Notes: generated from the sequence alone by a model not told the origin. A DNA stretch of 34,544 nt from an uncultured Granulosicoccaceae bacterium (GCA_938035125.1 CALHNS010000066.1:1-34544), one strand, 5' to 3'; positions 7,435 to 16,631 are shown, counted from the first letter of the stretch. A program made the numbers and translations.

Positions 7435-8731
7435 GACGATTCAGGTTCTTTAACAGCTCATCCATCGCCGCTTGCTTATCGGTTTCGGCAGTTGAATCGG
7501 CATTAACCGCATTTCCCAGCATCGGGAAAGGATCATCTGGTGCTGACGTGATAACGCCGTTGCCGCCGCTACTTTGCATTGCTGCGCGTTCTTTTAAATA
7601 ACGCTCGTAGTGTTCGTCGCGAAAAGGCTCGTTTTGCGGCGGATTTTGGCCTTGAGTCGCCGCAGCCGCCTGTTGTGGTGCTGCACCCAGTTGAATTGGT
7701 TGTTGAGCTTGCTGTGGTTGGCCTGCTTGGGCGGCATTCTCAGCGTTTACCGCTTGTGCTGCTTGCGGCGCCTGACGCTGGTGCAGTGAAGGCTTCATAG
7801 GCTCTGCTTGCGCAGTAGCTTGTTGGTTATTCGTATTCTGTGCCTGAGCTCCACTGACTGGCGGCTCGGGCATGACCACACCACTTTCCAAAGTTAACAA
7901 CGCACCTTGGTGCATGGTTTCACGAATGTCTTTTAAATCATTTTCACTAAACGCGCCCCGTCCAGCCAAGGTAGCCAACTGATCGAAAATGGGTAATGAA
8001 TCTACCAATTGGTCTAAATCAATTTCTTGATCGTCGTTAAGGCTGGCAAGCGTTTCGGGAATGGAATCAATCACCGTTGACATGGCCGATATGCTATCGG
8101 TTTCACCGGTAAACACGATAGAACGGTCATTGCTGCCAGCAACATGATCTAAGCGTAAATCCATCGCTGGTCGACGAGATAAACTGGCGCATGCTGAATA
8201 CAGCATGTCGATACCGTCGATAGAGCGTGCGATGCGATCGGGGTCTGAGGCACGTTCACCGGCATCGGTTAATTGAACCGTTATGCGTGATTCACCAGGC
8301 TGCAATGCCGCTGTTTCTGCACCTACACCCGCACCTACGGCCGCTTTAGGCAAAGGTGCGGCAGAATCAACTCGCCCCAAAAGGGCGGCAAAATTTGGTA
8401 GGTGGCTGGTGGCGAACATCACTCGGCTATACAAATGTACCAACTCAGCCGTGCGTTGTTGTTCTGGCTTTTGCGGGCTTAGAAGATCTTGCCAATAAGC
8501 GGGTTCACGTAAATTTTGCAGATGCAGTAGCTGAAGCGTTGATGCTTCTTCTGGCGATACCCGGCCTAAACTTTCCATAAGCATCGCACCAGCGTGCCCC
8601 AAACGGGCAGCTGCTACCGGTCGTTGATCGCCTTTGGCGGTACGATAATCGCGTATAGCTGTCATGACATTCGAGGTGGTTAACGTATTAACAACCTTGT
8701 CTACCGCTACGCGCAGCTGATCTGCGTGCAT
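7421..8731 (-). CDS. Unrecognised 436-residue protein with Gln/Ala-rich linker
   Basis: I do not recognise this protein. It has no signal peptide and no membrane segment, so it should be cytoplasmic. Residues 1-120 look helical and globular. Residues 145-235 have alternating strand/helix character (RITVQLTD, then IDMLYSACASL, LRLDHVAGSNDRSIVFTG, ISAMSTVIDSI), suggesting a small alpha/beta domain. Residues 240-290 are helical. Residues 294-370 are low-complexity, rich in Q, A, N and P, and the last 65 residues are polar with a helical end (AAMDELLKNLNRQ). This fits a scaffold or adaptor with a flexible linker, but that is a guess from composition. It begins with ATG, is monocistronic and converges on the phosphatase-like gene. 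Confidence 0.7.
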   Translation of the reverse strand: MHADQLRVAVDKVVNTLTTSNVMTAIRDYRTAKGDQRPVAAARLGHAGAMLMESLGRVSPEEASTLQLLHLQNLREPAYWQDLLSPQKPEQQRTAELVHLYSRVMFATSHLPNFAALLGRVDSAAPLPKAAVGAGVGAETAALQPGESRITVQLTDAGERASDPDRIARSIDGIDMLYSACASLSRRPAMDLRLDHVAGSNDRSIVFTGETDSISAMSTVIDSIPETLASLNDDQEIDLDQLVDSLPIFDQLATLAGRGAFSENDLKDIRETMHQGALLTLESGVVMPEPPVSGAQAQNTNNQQATAQAEPMKPSLHQRQAPQAAQAVNAENAAQAGQPQQAQQPIQLGAAPQQAAAATQGQNPPQNEPFRDEHYERYLKERAAMQSSGGNGVITSAPDDPFPMLGNAVNADSTAETDKQAAMDELLKNLNRQRDG

Positions 8732-8915
8732 GTTGGGCTCCGGGGCCTAAAAAACCTAACTGAGATTAAACTATCGGCCACTTCACGGAAAAGTTGAGAA
8801 CTACGACTGCAGGGTAATGCAGAAGTTCTTATTGATTGCGCTTAAGTAATTCTGTGCGGTAATTCACTGCGATCGTTTGCAGCGCTCAATTCGTTTTTTG
8901 CAGGAATTAATAAAT

Positions 8916-8992
8916 TGGTCGGGACGGTAGGATTCGAACCTACGACCCCCACAACCCCATTGTGGTGCGCTACCAGGCTGCGCCACGCCCCG
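8916..8992 (-). tRNA. tRNA-Pro (anticodon GGG)
   Basis: A 77-nt cloverleaf including an encoded CCA end (8918-8916). The acceptor stem CGGGGCG/CGTCCCG has one G-T pair. The D arm contains AGCCTGGTA, the anticodon stem CCACA/TGTGG encloses loop ATGGGGT with anticodon GGG, and the T arm is GTAGG-TTCGAAT-CCTAC. The loop closely resembles that of proL-type tRNAs. It reads proline CCC codons. It lies 101 nt after the merR-like gene, as in pseudomonads. Confidence 0.97.
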
Positions 8993-9004
8993 ACCGAACC
9001 TGCA

Positions 9005-9035
9005 AGGATACCGGAAAACCGACGGTTACGAGCAA
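9005..9035 (-). promoter_or_regulatory. Weak candidate promoter for tRNA-Pro
   Basis: On the minus strand TTGCTC (9035-9030) and TATCCT (9010-9005) are separated by 19 bases, longer than ideal. The predicted start falls a few bases before the tRNA 5' end, and the stretch between is G+C-rich like stable-RNA discriminators. The spacing makes this tentative; the tRNA could instead be processed from the upstream operon. Confidence 0.3.
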
Positions 9036-9093
9036 GTTGCCTGATAATTGACGCAACGATTTGCACCCACTACCTTGGCCACCTGCTCACTCG

Positions 9094-9453
9094 CTACGCT
9101 GTTCGAAGAATGCGTAGCACGTCTTCCAGCTCAGAGCGCAATTGACGCATGAGCTGCTGGCTTTGAGCGTTATCCCCTTTTACCTGATCGCCTGCTAAGT
9201 GCTGACGAGCGCCTGTTATGGTGTAACCCTCTAGGTATAACAGACTTCTGATTTGCCGAATAAGCATAACATCGTGACGTTGGTAGTAACGCCGATTACC
9301 ACGCCGCTTAACGGGCTTTAAGTCTGGAAACTCTTGTTCCCAATAACGCAGCACGTGTGGTTTAACTGCGCACAAATCGCTCACTTCACCAATGGTGAAA
9401 TAGCGTTTACTTGGAATGGGGGGCAGCTCGATATCAGGACTAATTTCCAGCAT
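9094..9453 (-). CDS. MerR-family transcriptional regulator downstream of ihfA
   Basis: A 119-residue DNA-binding protein. The MerR winged helix-turn-helix occupies about residues 17-86: [13 protein letters not shown], then [13 protein letters not shown], the wing RRGNRRYYQ, and [18 protein letters not shown]. The remaining 30 residues form a short helix. There are no cysteines arranged for metal sensing, so the effector is unknown. The start overlaps ihfA by 14 nt, a conserved arrangement in gammaproteobacteria. Targets cannot be inferred from this window. Confidence 0.9.
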   Translation of the reverse strand: MLEISPDIELPPIPSKRYFTIGEVSDLCAVKPHVLRYWEQEFPDLKPVKRRGNRRYYQRHDVMLIRQIRSLLYLEGYTITGARQHLAGDQVKGDNAQSQQLMRQLRSELEDVLRILRTA

Positions 9454-9733
9454 AAGCTTCTACCCGTTGTTTAAGTTTTTGACCAGGACGAAACGTTACC
9501 ACCCTACGCGCCGAAATGGGGACTTCTTCACCAGTTTTTGGATTTCTTCCCGGTCTTTCACTTTTATTGCGCAATACGAAGTTGCCAAAGCCTGATAATT
9601 TGACATCGTGCCCAGCTTCTAGGGATGCACGAACTTCTTCAAAGAATTGATCAACAAACTCTTTTGATTCGCGTTTGTTAAGACCTAATTCTTCGAATAG
9701 CATCTCAGCCATCGCAGCTTTTGTTAGTGCCAT
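9440..9733 (-). CDS. ihfA: Integration host factor alpha subunit
   Basis: The alpha half of the IHF heterodimer, a DNA-bending nucleoid protein. It has 97 residues, close to the usual 99-100. The N-terminus [18 protein letters not shown] is typical. The DNA-inserting arm is seen as [21 protein letters not shown] followed by [13 protein letters not shown], with the intercalating proline in RPGRNP. The gene lies 61 nt downstream of pheT and overlaps the MerR-like gene, the standard location of ihfA. Its order relative to pheT and the sequence at the arm favour alpha over beta or HU. Confidence 0.96.
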   Translation of the reverse strand: MALTKAAMAEMLFEELGLNKRESKEFVDQFFEEVRASLEAGHDVKLSGFGNFVLRNKSERPGRNPKTGEEVPISARRVVTFRPGQKLKQRVEAYAGN

Positions 9734-9794
9734 AAGACCACCTTCACCATACCGCCCGTATCATCGAGTAAAGACTTGCAGGACAATGGAGCCA

Positions 9795-12227
9795 TTAGCC
9801 ACGTAGCTCAGCGCCGAACTGCTGAGTGACAGCATCCATGATGCTTGCTACCGCCGCCTCTACTTCCTGCTCTTCTAGGGTGCGCGAAAAGTCTTGCAGA
9901 ATCAACCCTATAGCCACACTCTTTTTGCCTTTTTCTACCTTGTCGCCTGCATAAACATCAAACGGCAATACCGATTGAACGATTGCAGGAGCAGCATCTA
10001 CGATGCACGACTGCAATTGTGACCAAGTAAGCTTCTCATCCACCAACAAGGCTAAATCACGCCTAACGTGAGGATATTTTGACACCCCTTTAGCGGCCGG
10101 TAGTTTGGCACTTTGCAATGCCTTTAACGCCACTTCAAACACAACCGGGGCGGCGTTAATATCCACAGCGTTTTGCAAACCTGGGTTCAAGCGGCCAATG
10201 TAACCAACGCTAATACCGTTGCACAAAACACTGGCTCGTTGACCAGGATGAAGCGTATCCAAAGTGCATTCACCAAAGCTTATGTCTGCACCGCCTGCGT
10301 TTCTTATTAATGCTTCTAAATCAGCTTTTACATCAAAGAAATCGACTTCTTCTGATGCGGTATTCCACGCCTCAGGTTCTCGTAACCCCACCGCTAACCC
10401 AGCTAACATTGACTGCTGAATTAAGTTGTCACCGATTTGTAAGTCATCATGAAAGCTTGCATCAAGCACGCTGTCAGGAACCGCATCACCGGCTTGTAGA
10501 AAACGCAAACCCGTTTCAAAGATACGAAGTGAACCTAATTGCCGGCTTTGATTACGACGCTGCGTATCTATTAGCCCCCCCACCAAAGTGGTGCGCATAA
10601 CGGCTAAATCCGATGATATGGGGTTAGCCAAGGGCAACGCGGTTAAGTCAGGTCGTAAAGTATCTTGTTGCTCTGCATCCACAAAGCTATAGGTAACCAC
10701 CTCTTGATATCCACGATTCACCAGCTGCTGCTTTATCGCTAAAGCCGATACAAACGTCTCTTTAACTTCTTGAAACACAGGGCTGTGCACAGGTGAGGTG
10801 CGAGGTAATGAATCAAACCCATTGACTCTTGCCACCTCTTCGATAAAGTCTTCTTCTATGCGTAAGTCGTAGCGATAGCTGGGTGGGGTTACCATCCAAT
10901 CGTCATCTTTTCGCACACACGCAATGCCTAAGCGCTTCATGATGGTTTCAACGTTAGCAGGGTCGGGTGCAACACCGATAATGCGATGCAAACGCGATCG
11001 GCGCAATAACACCGGCTTACCGATGGGCAATGCGCTTTTGTCTTGCCAGTCGGTTACGCTGCCCGGCTTACCACCGGATAAATTCATTAATAAACCCGTG
11101 GCGTATTCAATGGCCTCTTTTTGTAAGCCAGGATCAACGCCGCGCTCAAATCGATGAGAAGATTCTGTGTGGCAGCCGTATTGACGCGGCTTACCAATGG
11201 TTCGTTCAGGCAAGAACAGCGCAGATTCAAACACAATGTTTGTGGTGTTCTCATCAACGGCTGTGGTGTTGCCACCCATAATGCCTGCAATGCCAATCGC
11301 GCCACTGTCATCGGCAATCACCGTAGTATCGCCACTGAGTTTCACTGTGCGCCCGTCAAGTAATTCAAGCGACTCACCTTCACCTGCTTCACGCACTTGA
11401 ATAGAGCCTTGTAACTTATCTAAATCAAACGCGTGCATGGGTTGGCCAAGCTCCAACATAACGTAGTTGGTTACATCCACCGCAGGGTTTATAGATCGAA
11501 CGCCTGCGCGTCGTAACCGTTCAGCCAACCAAGTGGGAGACGAATCAGTTAAATTAACGTTTCTTATAATGCGGCTGCAATAGCGCACACAAGAAGAACT
11601 TGGATTCACTTGCACTAGCCATTGCTCATCATGAGCAGGTGTTACGTTGGTGATTTCGTGCAACAACATCGATACATCGTTTTTCGCGCATAGATCACGC
11701 GCTATGCCTCGAATGCTTAAGCAATCGCCTCGATCGGGAGTGAGCTCTATATCGATAACGTTGTCGTTGAGTTCAAGAAATGACGACAGTAATTCACCCA
11801 CGGGTGCTGATTCTGGCAGTTCCATAATGCCATCGTTACTGTCCGACAACCCCAGTTCGGCTGCTGAACACAACATACCAAACGATGCTTCACCTCGAAG
11901 TTTGGCCTCTTTTATTTCCATGCCATTAGGTAAAACGCCACCGACTTGCGCAAGGGCTGTAATCAATCCTAAGCGCGCATTCGCCGCACCGCAAACAATT
12001 TGAACCAAGTCGGAGGTGCCGCAATCGACTTCACATATGCGAAGCTTTTTCGCATCGGGGTGAGGACGAATTTTATCGATGCGAGCGATAACCACTTTGG
12101 TAAACCCAGGGTTTGCAGGCAACACTTCATCCACTTCTAACCCTAAAAAGGTCAGCTGATCGGACAAGGTATTGATATCAACCGGTGGATTGACCCACTC
12201 ACGTAACCAATTTTCAGAAAATTTCAT
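9795..12227 (-). CDS. pheT: Phenylalanine--tRNA ligase beta subunit
   Basis: The large subunit of the heterotetrameric PheRS, which recognises tRNA-Phe and edits mischarged tRNA. It has 810 residues, against about 795 in E. coli. Domains in order: N-terminal bacterial-type start MKFSENWLREWV; a tRNA-binding OB-fold domain at about 40-150 (KVVIARIDKIRPHPDA, QIVCGAAN); the B3/B4 editing region at about 210-375 (VTNYVMLELGQPMHAFD, RFERGVDP); a B5 domain at about 400-475; a catalytic-like core; and the C-terminal anticodon-binding FDX-ACB domain from about 715 (YPHVRRDLALLVDE). The start lies 12 nt after the pheS stop, so the pair is co-translated. Confidence 0.98.
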   Translation of the reverse strand: MKFSENWLREWVNPPVDINTLSDQLTFLGLEVDEVLPANPGFTKVVIARIDKIRPHPDAKKLRICEVDCGTSDLVQIVCGAANARLGLITALAQVGGVLPNGMEIKEAKLRGEASFGMLCSAAELGLSDSNDGIMELPESAPVGELLSSFLELNDNVIDIELTPDRGDCLSIRGIARDLCAKNDVSMLLHEITNVTPAHDEQWLVQVNPSSSCVRYCSRIIRNVNLTDSSPTWLAERLRRAGVRSINPAVDVTNYVMLELGQPMHAFDLDKLQGSIQVREAGEGESLELLDGRTVKLSGDTTVIADDSGAIGIAGIMGGNTTAVDENTTNIVFESALFLPERTIGKPRQYGCHTESSHRFERGVDPGLQKEAIEYATGLLMNLSGGKPGSVTDWQDKSALPIGKPVLLRRSRLHRIIGVAPDPANVETIMKRLGIACVRKDDDWMVTPPSYRYDLRIEEDFIEEVARVNGFDSLPRTSPVHSPVFQEVKETFVSALAIKQQLVNRGYQEVVTYSFVDAEQQDTLRPDLTALPLANPISSDLAVMRTTLVGGLIDTQRRNQSRQLGSLRIFETGLRFLQAGDAVPDSVLDASFHDDLQIGDNLIQQSMLAGLAVGLREPEAWNTASEEVDFFDVKADLEALIRNAGGADISFGECTLDTLHPGQRASVLCNGISVGYIGRLNPGLQNAVDINAAPVVFEVALKALQSAKLPAAKGVSKYPHVRRDLALLVDEKLTWSQLQSCIVDAAPAIVQSVLPFDVYAGDKVEKGKKSVAIGLILQDFSRTLEEQEVEAAVASIMDAVTQQFGAELRG

Positions 12228-12239
12228 ATCCCGCCCCGC

Positions 12240-13229
12240 CTAGTGAAACTGCGCCAGAAAACGCATATCGTTTTCAAAGAACTGACGCAAATCGGTTACG
12301 CCATAACGAAGCATCGCCAAGCGTTCCACACCCAATCCAAAGGCATAACCGGTAAAAGCTTCGTTATCAATCCCTACTGACTTAAACACCTCAGGATGAA
12401 CAACACCAGAACCTAACACCTCTAACCATGGGCCTTTGTTGATGCGAATGTCTACTTCAGCTGATGGCTCGGTAAACGGAAAATACGAGGGGCGAAAACG
12501 AATCTCGCAATCGTCCTGATCGAAAAAGCGTTGTAGAAAACCTTCTAGGTGCCCCATTAAATCGGTTAACCCCACATCTCTATCCACTAACAACCCTTCC
12601 ACTTGGTGAAACATGGGCGAGTGGGTTTGATCCGAATCACAGCGATACACACGCCCGGGCGCAAGGATTCTTAGCGGCGGCTGGTTGGCCGACATATGCC
12701 GAATTTGCACCGATGAAGTGTGCGTTCGCAGTAAACGCGAGGCATCAAAATAAAACGTATCGTGCATGGCACGCGCGGGGTGATGCGCAGGAATATTCAG
12801 CGCTTCAAAGTTATGGTGATCATCTTCTATTTCAGGCCCGTGTACGGTGCTAAAACCCAACGAACCAAACAAGGCGCAAATGCGTTCTATGGTTAAGCTC
12901 ACGGGGTGTAAGCCACCTTGATAACCTGCGCGCCCTGGCAGCGATACATCTAATGCATCGGCGGCTAATTTCTCAGCCAGTGCGTGTTGATCTAAAACGA
13001 GCTTGCGCTCATCTAGTAAACCCTGCACTTGCTGTTTTATTTTATTAACCGCTTGCCCAGCTGCAGGCTTTTCTTCTTTAGGCAATTGGCCCACCGCTTT
13101 AAGAGCATCGGTTAAACGCCCTTTTTTACCAAGCAGCTCGACGCGCGTTGCTTCTAATGCATCGGGCGAGTGCGCATCGGCAATCATGCCTTTTGCATCG
13201 TTTAGGAGTTGATCTAAGTCCAGTGCCAT
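12240..13229 (-). CDS. pheS: Phenylalanine--tRNA ligase alpha subunit
   Basis: The catalytic subunit of PheRS, a class II synthetase that charges tRNA-Phe. An N-terminal coiled coil (about 1-85, rich in K, E and A) precedes the catalytic core. Motif 2 is [20 protein letters not shown], and motif 3 is [13 protein letters not shown] near the C-terminus. The frame is open to 13394, but that extension runs through the terminator and overlaps rplT. The ATG at 13229 gives [11 protein letters not shown] and 329 residues, the normal length and N-terminus. An AGG lies a few bases upstream. Transcription must come from readthrough of the hairpin at 13259-13304, because I see no other promoter in the gap. 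Confidence 0.97.
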   Translation of the reverse strand: MALDLDQLLNDAKGMIADAHSPDALEATRVELLGKKGRLTDALKAVGQLPKEEKPAAGQAVNKIKQQVQGLLDERKLVLDQHALAEKLAADALDVSLPGRAGYQGGLHPVSLTIERICALFGSLGFSTVHGPEIEDDHHNFEALNIPAHHPARAMHDTFYFDASRLLRTHTSSVQIRHMSANQPPLRILAPGRVYRCDSDQTHSPMFHQVEGLLVDRDVGLTDLMGHLEGFLQRFFDQDDCEIRFRPSYFPFTEPSAEVDIRINKGPWLEVLGSGVVHPEVFKSVGIDNEAFTGYAFGLGVERLAMLRYGVTDLRQFFENDMRFLAQFH

Positions 13230-13258
13230 GGGGCTACCTGTTGAGTGTGTTCGGGCAC

Positions 13259-13304
13259 AAAAAAGGGAAAGCCCAACTCGGCGTTTGCCGGTTGAGCTTT
13301 CCCT
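13259..13304 (-). terminator. Strong intrinsic terminator between rplT and pheS (possible attenuator)
   Basis: Minus-strand RNA AGGGAAAGC (13304-13296) pairs with GCTTTCCCT (9 bp), continued by a U-G pair, CAAC/GTTG and CGGC/GCCG around an AAAC loop, with one bulged A. Six T follow at 13264-13259, the first also closing the stem. It lies 29 nt after the rplT stop and 29 nt before pheS. In E. coli pheST is controlled by attenuation with a Phe-rich leader peptide; here there is no room for a leader peptide. Confidence 0.85.
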
Positions 13305-13332
13305 CGTCGATAAGGCGTAACCGGTTCTTCGG

Positions 13333-13698
13333 TTAGGCTTGCGTTGCAAGTCCTGCTTTGGCCTTATCGACAATGGCCGTAAACGCTTGTGCATCAGCGA
13401 TGGCGATGTCGGCTAGCATTTTGCGATCTACTTCGATCTGCGCAAGCTTAAGGCCTTGAATCATTCGGCTGTACGTCATGCCATTCTCACGAGCTGCCGC
13501 GTTTATACGGGCAATCCATAAGCGACGGAACATGCGCTTCTTTTGCTTTCTATCGCGGTAAGCGTATTGACCCGCTTTGATAACCGCTTGCTTAGCAACA
13601 CGAAAGACTCGGCTACGCGCGCCGCGGTAACCTTTCGCCTGCTTTAAGATTTTCTTGTGGCCAGCTCTTGCTGTGACGCCGCGTTTTACTCTTGGCAT
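13333..13698 (-). CDS. rplT: Large ribosomal subunit protein L20 (bL20)
   Basis: A 23S rRNA-binding protein needed for early 50S assembly. It has 121 residues against about 118 in E. coli. The basic N-terminal extension [19 protein letters not shown] and the region [23 protein letters not shown] are characteristic. In E. coli L20 also represses translation of rpmI and rplT by binding their mRNA, and the leader before rpmI here looks built for that. The start lies 12 nt after the rpmI stop with a good GGAG upstream. Confidence 0.98.
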   Translation of the reverse strand: MPRVKRGVTARAGHKKILKQAKGYRGARSRVFRVAKQAVIKAGQYAYRDRKQKKRMFRRLWIARINAAARENGMTYSRMIQGLKLAQIEVDRKMLADIAIADAQAFTAIVDKAKAGLATQA

Positions 13699-13710
13699 TG
13701 CAAAATCTCC

Positions 13711-13917
13711 TTAGCGTGCGTTGGGTAGCATGCGTTTGATTAACACCACATCACTGTCGTGCACCATAGATTTACCGCGCAGATGACGCTTACGCTTGGT
13801 GCTTTTCTTGGTGAGGATGTGGCGCAGGTGAGATTGCTTGCGCTTGAAGCCACCGGAACCTGTGCGCTTAAAACGCTTGGCTGCTCCGCTGACAGATTTT
13901 TGCTTATTACCTGGCAC
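13711..13917 (-). CDS. rpmI: Large ribosomal subunit protein L35 (bL35), GTG start
   Basis: A small, very basic 50S protein. The recognisable N-terminus is (M)[19 protein letters not shown], and the middle [23 protein letters not shown] is typical. The frame is open to 13980, but the family N-terminus and an AGGAG at 13929-13925 fix the start at GTG 13917, giving 68 residues (usual length 64-65). The spacer between AGGAG and the GTG is part of a 9-nt stretch perfectly complementary to a site near the end of infC. Confidence 0.95.
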   Translation of the reverse strand: MPGNKQKSVSGAAKRFKRTGSGGFKRKQSHLRHILTKKSTKRKRHLRGKSMVHDSDVVLIKRMLPNAR

Positions 13918-14120
13918 TGTTGTACTCCTAAAACGTTGTGAGGCATAACACCCCAACCATAGATCGCTTACCGACGTCATAGTGCGATACGTCGGTAAAG
14001 CGGCAGACCCTCAACCTCAAAAAATGGGTTTCGGGCGCTGACCCGCAAGCAAAGCCTGCCGATCAGTCTTTATGTTTCCCCACAGAGATAACCCTGCAGG
14101 GGCCGTAAATTGTACAACAG
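13917..14120 (-). promoter_or_regulatory. Folded rpmI leader with long-range helix over the start codon; candidate L20 operator
   Basis: RNA CUGUUGUAC (14120-14112) is perfectly complementary to GUACAACAG (13925-13917), which runs from the last G of the ribosome-binding site to the first base of the rpmI GTG. Between these arms lie further helices: CGGCAG/CTGCCG (14061-14056 with 14006-14001) enclosing a CGGG/CCCG hairpin, and a 13-bp stem with one bulge at 14002-13965 (TTACCGACGT/ACGTCGGTAA core). In E. coli a long-range pseudoknot over the rpmI ribosome-binding site is the L20 repression site. That this region binds L20 is inferred from position and layout. Confidence 0.6.
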
Positions 14121-14160
14121 ACGCACAGCTCATGCCTGCTGTCGATTTGATCCTAGAGGC

Positions 14161-14685
14161 TCAAACAGTCTTTTTTGGAGCGATGACCATGACCATCTGA
14201 CGCCCTTCAAGCTTTGGAAACTGCTCTACTGCGCCGAATTCGCTTAAATCTTCCTCAACGCGTTTGAGCAGCTGAGCACCTAGCTCCCGGTGCGCCATTT
14301 CGCGCCCACGGAATCGTAGTGTGATTTTGGTCTTGTCACCATTTTCCAAGAATTTCACCAAATTCCTTAATTTGACCGCGTAGTCACCGTCTTCGGTGTT
14401 AGGTCGGAACTTGATTTCCTTGATTTGAACCGTTTTCTGCTTCTTCTTGGCAGAATTCTGGCGTTTGCTCATTTCGAACTTAAAACGCCCGTGGTCCATG
14501 ATTTTGCAGACTGGGGGCTCTGCGTTTGGTGAAATTTCCACCAAATCCAGACTAACCCCTTTTGCGTGGGCAATGGCATCGTCGATTGCGACCACCCCGA
14601 TTTGCTCGCCGTCCTGACCGATCAACCGAACTTCGGAAGCCGTGATTTCATCATTCTTCCGATTGATCTTTTTATTTGCTGAAAT
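14161..14685 (-). CDS. infC: Translation initiation factor IF-3, ATT start codon
   Basis: IF-3 keeps ribosomal subunits apart and checks the start codon and initiator tRNA. Taking ATT 14685 as start gives 174 residues: (M)[13 protein letters not shown], then [14 protein letters not shown] in the N-terminal domain, [19 protein letters not shown] [16 protein letters not shown], a lysine-rich linker near residue 85, and the C-terminal domain with [13 protein letters not shown] and [12 protein letters not shown]. The nearest in-frame ATG/GTG/TTG upstream of the core would cut off the conserved INRKNDEI segment, so ATT is preferred. GGAGG lies 11 nt upstream, inside the thrS end, and thrS stops 3 nt before. 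IF-3 discriminates against AUU, giving self-regulation in E. coli. Confidence 0.96.
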   Translation of the reverse strand: MSANKKINRKNDEITASEVRLIGQDGEQIGVVAIDDAIAHAKGVSLDLVEISPNAEPPVCKIMDHGRFKFEMSKRQNSAKKKQKTVQIKEIKFRPNTEDGDYAVKLRNLVKFLENGDKTKITLRFRGREMAHRELGAQLLKRVEEDLSEFGAVEQFPKLEGRQMVMVIAPKKTV

Positions 14686-14688
14686 ACC

Positions 14689-16614
14689 TTATTCCTCCAC
14701 TGCGGAGCTAGCTCTTGAAGCTACTTCCGTCAGTAATTTTTGCTGAATATCATCGATGGAAAACGTACCGAGATCTTCGCCACTGCGAGTGCGTACAGCC
14801 ACTTCGCGGTTAGCCACTTCTCGCTCGCCTGCCACCAATAAATAGGGTACGCGTTCTAGCGTCCATTCGCGGATCTTAAAGCCGATCTTCTCATTCCGCA
14901 AATCACACTCAGTGCGTAGCCCGCTATTTTGCATAATTTTGGCCACTTCCTCAACGTAGGCGGCGTGTTTATCGGTGATATTAAGCACAACCGCTTGCAC
15001 AGGCGCCAACCAAAGCGGTAATCGGCCTTCATGTTGTTCAATTAATATACCGATGAAGCGCTCGAAGGAACCGATAGTGGCACGATGAAGCATCACAGGA
15101 ACTTCTTTTTCGCCACTTTCGGCAACGAAACTGGCATCCAGTCGCCCAGGCATCGAAAAATCCACCTGCATGGTGCCGCATTGCCAAACACGGCCAATGC
15201 AATCGCGCAAAGAAAATTCAATTTTAGGACCGTAGAAGGCCCCCTCACCGGGTAATTCCTCCCAAGGCAAATTGGCAGAGTCTAGGGCCACAGCCAGTGC
15301 TTTCTCAGCTCTATCCCATGCCTCGTCGCTGCCAACCCGCTCAGGAGGCCGCGTCGACAAACGATAGATGATGTCAGTGAAGCCGAAATCGGCGTACACC
15401 TTGTGCAAGAATTCAATGAATTTTGCCACCTCGGACTGGATGTCTTTTTCAGCGCAAAAAATATGTCCATCATCTTGCGTGAACGCGCGTACTCGCATAA
15501 TGCCGTGCAACGCACCTGACATTTCATTGCGATGACACGAACCAAATTCTGCGTAACGAAGCGGCAAGTCACGGTAGCTTTTTAAACCTTGATTAAACAC
15601 TTGCACGTGGCACGGACAATTCATTGGCTTTACCGCATAACGTCTGTCATCGGTTTCCACATTGAACATGTTGTCGCCAAATTTATCAGCGTGCCCACTT
15701 TTCTCCCACAAGCTGTAGTCCACCACTTGCGGTGTATTAATTTCTAAGTACCCATCTTCCACCTGACGAGCACGCATGTACTGCTCCACCGCTTGGTAAA
15801 TCGCCCAGCCGCGTGGATGCCAAAACACCATGCCAGGTGCTTCTTCTTGCAGATGAAATAAGTTGAGCTTTTTGCCGATCTTTCTGTGATCGCGTTTTTC
15901 CGCCTCAGCTATGTTGTTTAAATGTGTTTTTAGCGCTTTTTTATCGGCAAAAGCGGTACCGTAGATGCGTTGTAGCATCTGGTTATTGGAATCACCGCGC
16001 CAATAAGCACCGGCCAACTTCGTTAACTTAAACGCTTTTAAATGATTGGTATTAGGCACATGTGGGCCGCGACATAAATCCGTGAAGTCGCCTTGTTTAT
16101 ACAAAGACAAGGTTTCATTCGATGGAATGCTATCGATGATTTCCGCTTTATAGTCTTCGCCTAATTCTTTAAAGAATGCTTTCGCCTCATCACGAGATAA
16201 GGTGCTGCGTTCAATTTTGTCACCGCTTGAAGCAAGCTCTGCCATACGCTTTTCAATGGCTTCAAAATCTTCTGGTGTAAACGAGCGCTCGTAAGCAAAG
16301 TCGTAATAAAAACCGTCGTCAATGACAGGCCCTATGGTAACTTGCGCTTCTGGGTACAGCTGCTTTACCGCTTGCGCCAGTAAGTGAGCGGTGGAATGAC
16401 GTATGAGCGGTAAGGCTTCATCGCTTTTATTGGTAACGATAGCAAGCGCAGCATCGTTTTCAATCACGTGGCTGGTATCCACCAGCTCACCGTCCACAAC
16501 GCCTGCAAGCGCTGCTTTGGCAAGGCCTGCACCAATATCGGCGGCCACATCAAAAACGGATACAGGATTAGCGAACTGGCGTGCACTGCCGTCTGGCAGA
16601 GTAATTTGAGGCAT
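14689..16614 (-). CDS. thrS: Threonine--tRNA ligase
   Basis: A class II synthetase that charges tRNA-Thr and, in E. coli, represses its own mRNA. It has 641 residues (E. coli 642). The TGS domain is at 1-62 and the editing domain has the HSTAH zinc motif at H73/H77. The catalytic core has the zinc cysteine in MNCPCHV near residue 332, motif 2 in [14 protein letters not shown], the second zinc ligand in DDGHIFC, and the third histidine in [14 protein letters not shown]. The C-terminal anticodon-binding domain follows (PVQAVVLNI). The mRNA leader carries two anticodon-arm-like hairpins directly upstream, and infC follows after 3 nt. Confidence 0.98.
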   Translation of the reverse strand: MPQITLPDGSARQFANPVSVFDVAADIGAGLAKAALAGVVDGELVDTSHVIENDAALAIVTNKSDEALPLIRHSTAHLLAQAVKQLYPEAQVTIGPVIDDGFYYDFAYERSFTPEDFEAIEKRMAELASSGDKIERSTLSRDEAKAFFKELGEDYKAEIIDSIPSNETLSLYKQGDFTDLCRGPHVPNTNHLKAFKLTKLAGAYWRGDSNNQMLQRIYGTAFADKKALKTHLNNIAEAEKRDHRKIGKKLNLFHLQEEAPGMVFWHPRGWAIYQAVEQYMRARQVEDGYLEINTPQVVDYSLWEKSGHADKFGDNMFNVETDDRRYAVKPMNCPCHVQVFNQGLKSYRDLPLRYAEFGSCHRNEMSGALHGIMRVRAFTQDDGHIFCAEKDIQSEVAKFIEFLHKVYADFGFTDIIYRLSTRPPERVGSDEAWDRAEKALAVALDSANLPWEELPGEGAFYGPKIEFSLRDCIGRVWQCGTMQVDFSMPGRLDASFVAESGEKEVPVMLHRATIGSFERFIGILIEQHEGRLPLWLAPVQAVVLNITDKHAAYVEEVAKIMQNSGLRTECDLRNEKIGFKIREWTLERVPYLLVAGEREVANREVAVRTRSGEDLGTFSIDDIQQKLLTEVASRASSAVEE

Positions 16615-16631
16615 GTTGTTCTCGCTCAGTG

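Noticed and set aside
8842..9066. Short open frames across tRNA-Pro on both strands
   Set aside because: The span is a perfect tRNA gene, and the peptides are translations of the cloverleaf.
13230..13332. A pheM-like Phe-rich leader peptide before pheS
   Set aside because: Only 29 nt separate the rplT stop from the terminator, and no start codon followed by Phe codons is present.
13230..13394. N-terminal extension of pheS (open frame to 13394)
   Set aside because: It reads through the rplT-pheS terminator and overlaps the end of rplT. PheS proteins begin at [12 protein letters not shown] sequence, which matches ATG 13229.
14101..14130. Separate rpmI promoter with TACAAT as -10 element
   Set aside because: No acceptable -35 hexamer lies at a normal distance, and the same bases are better explained as one arm of the long-range helix.
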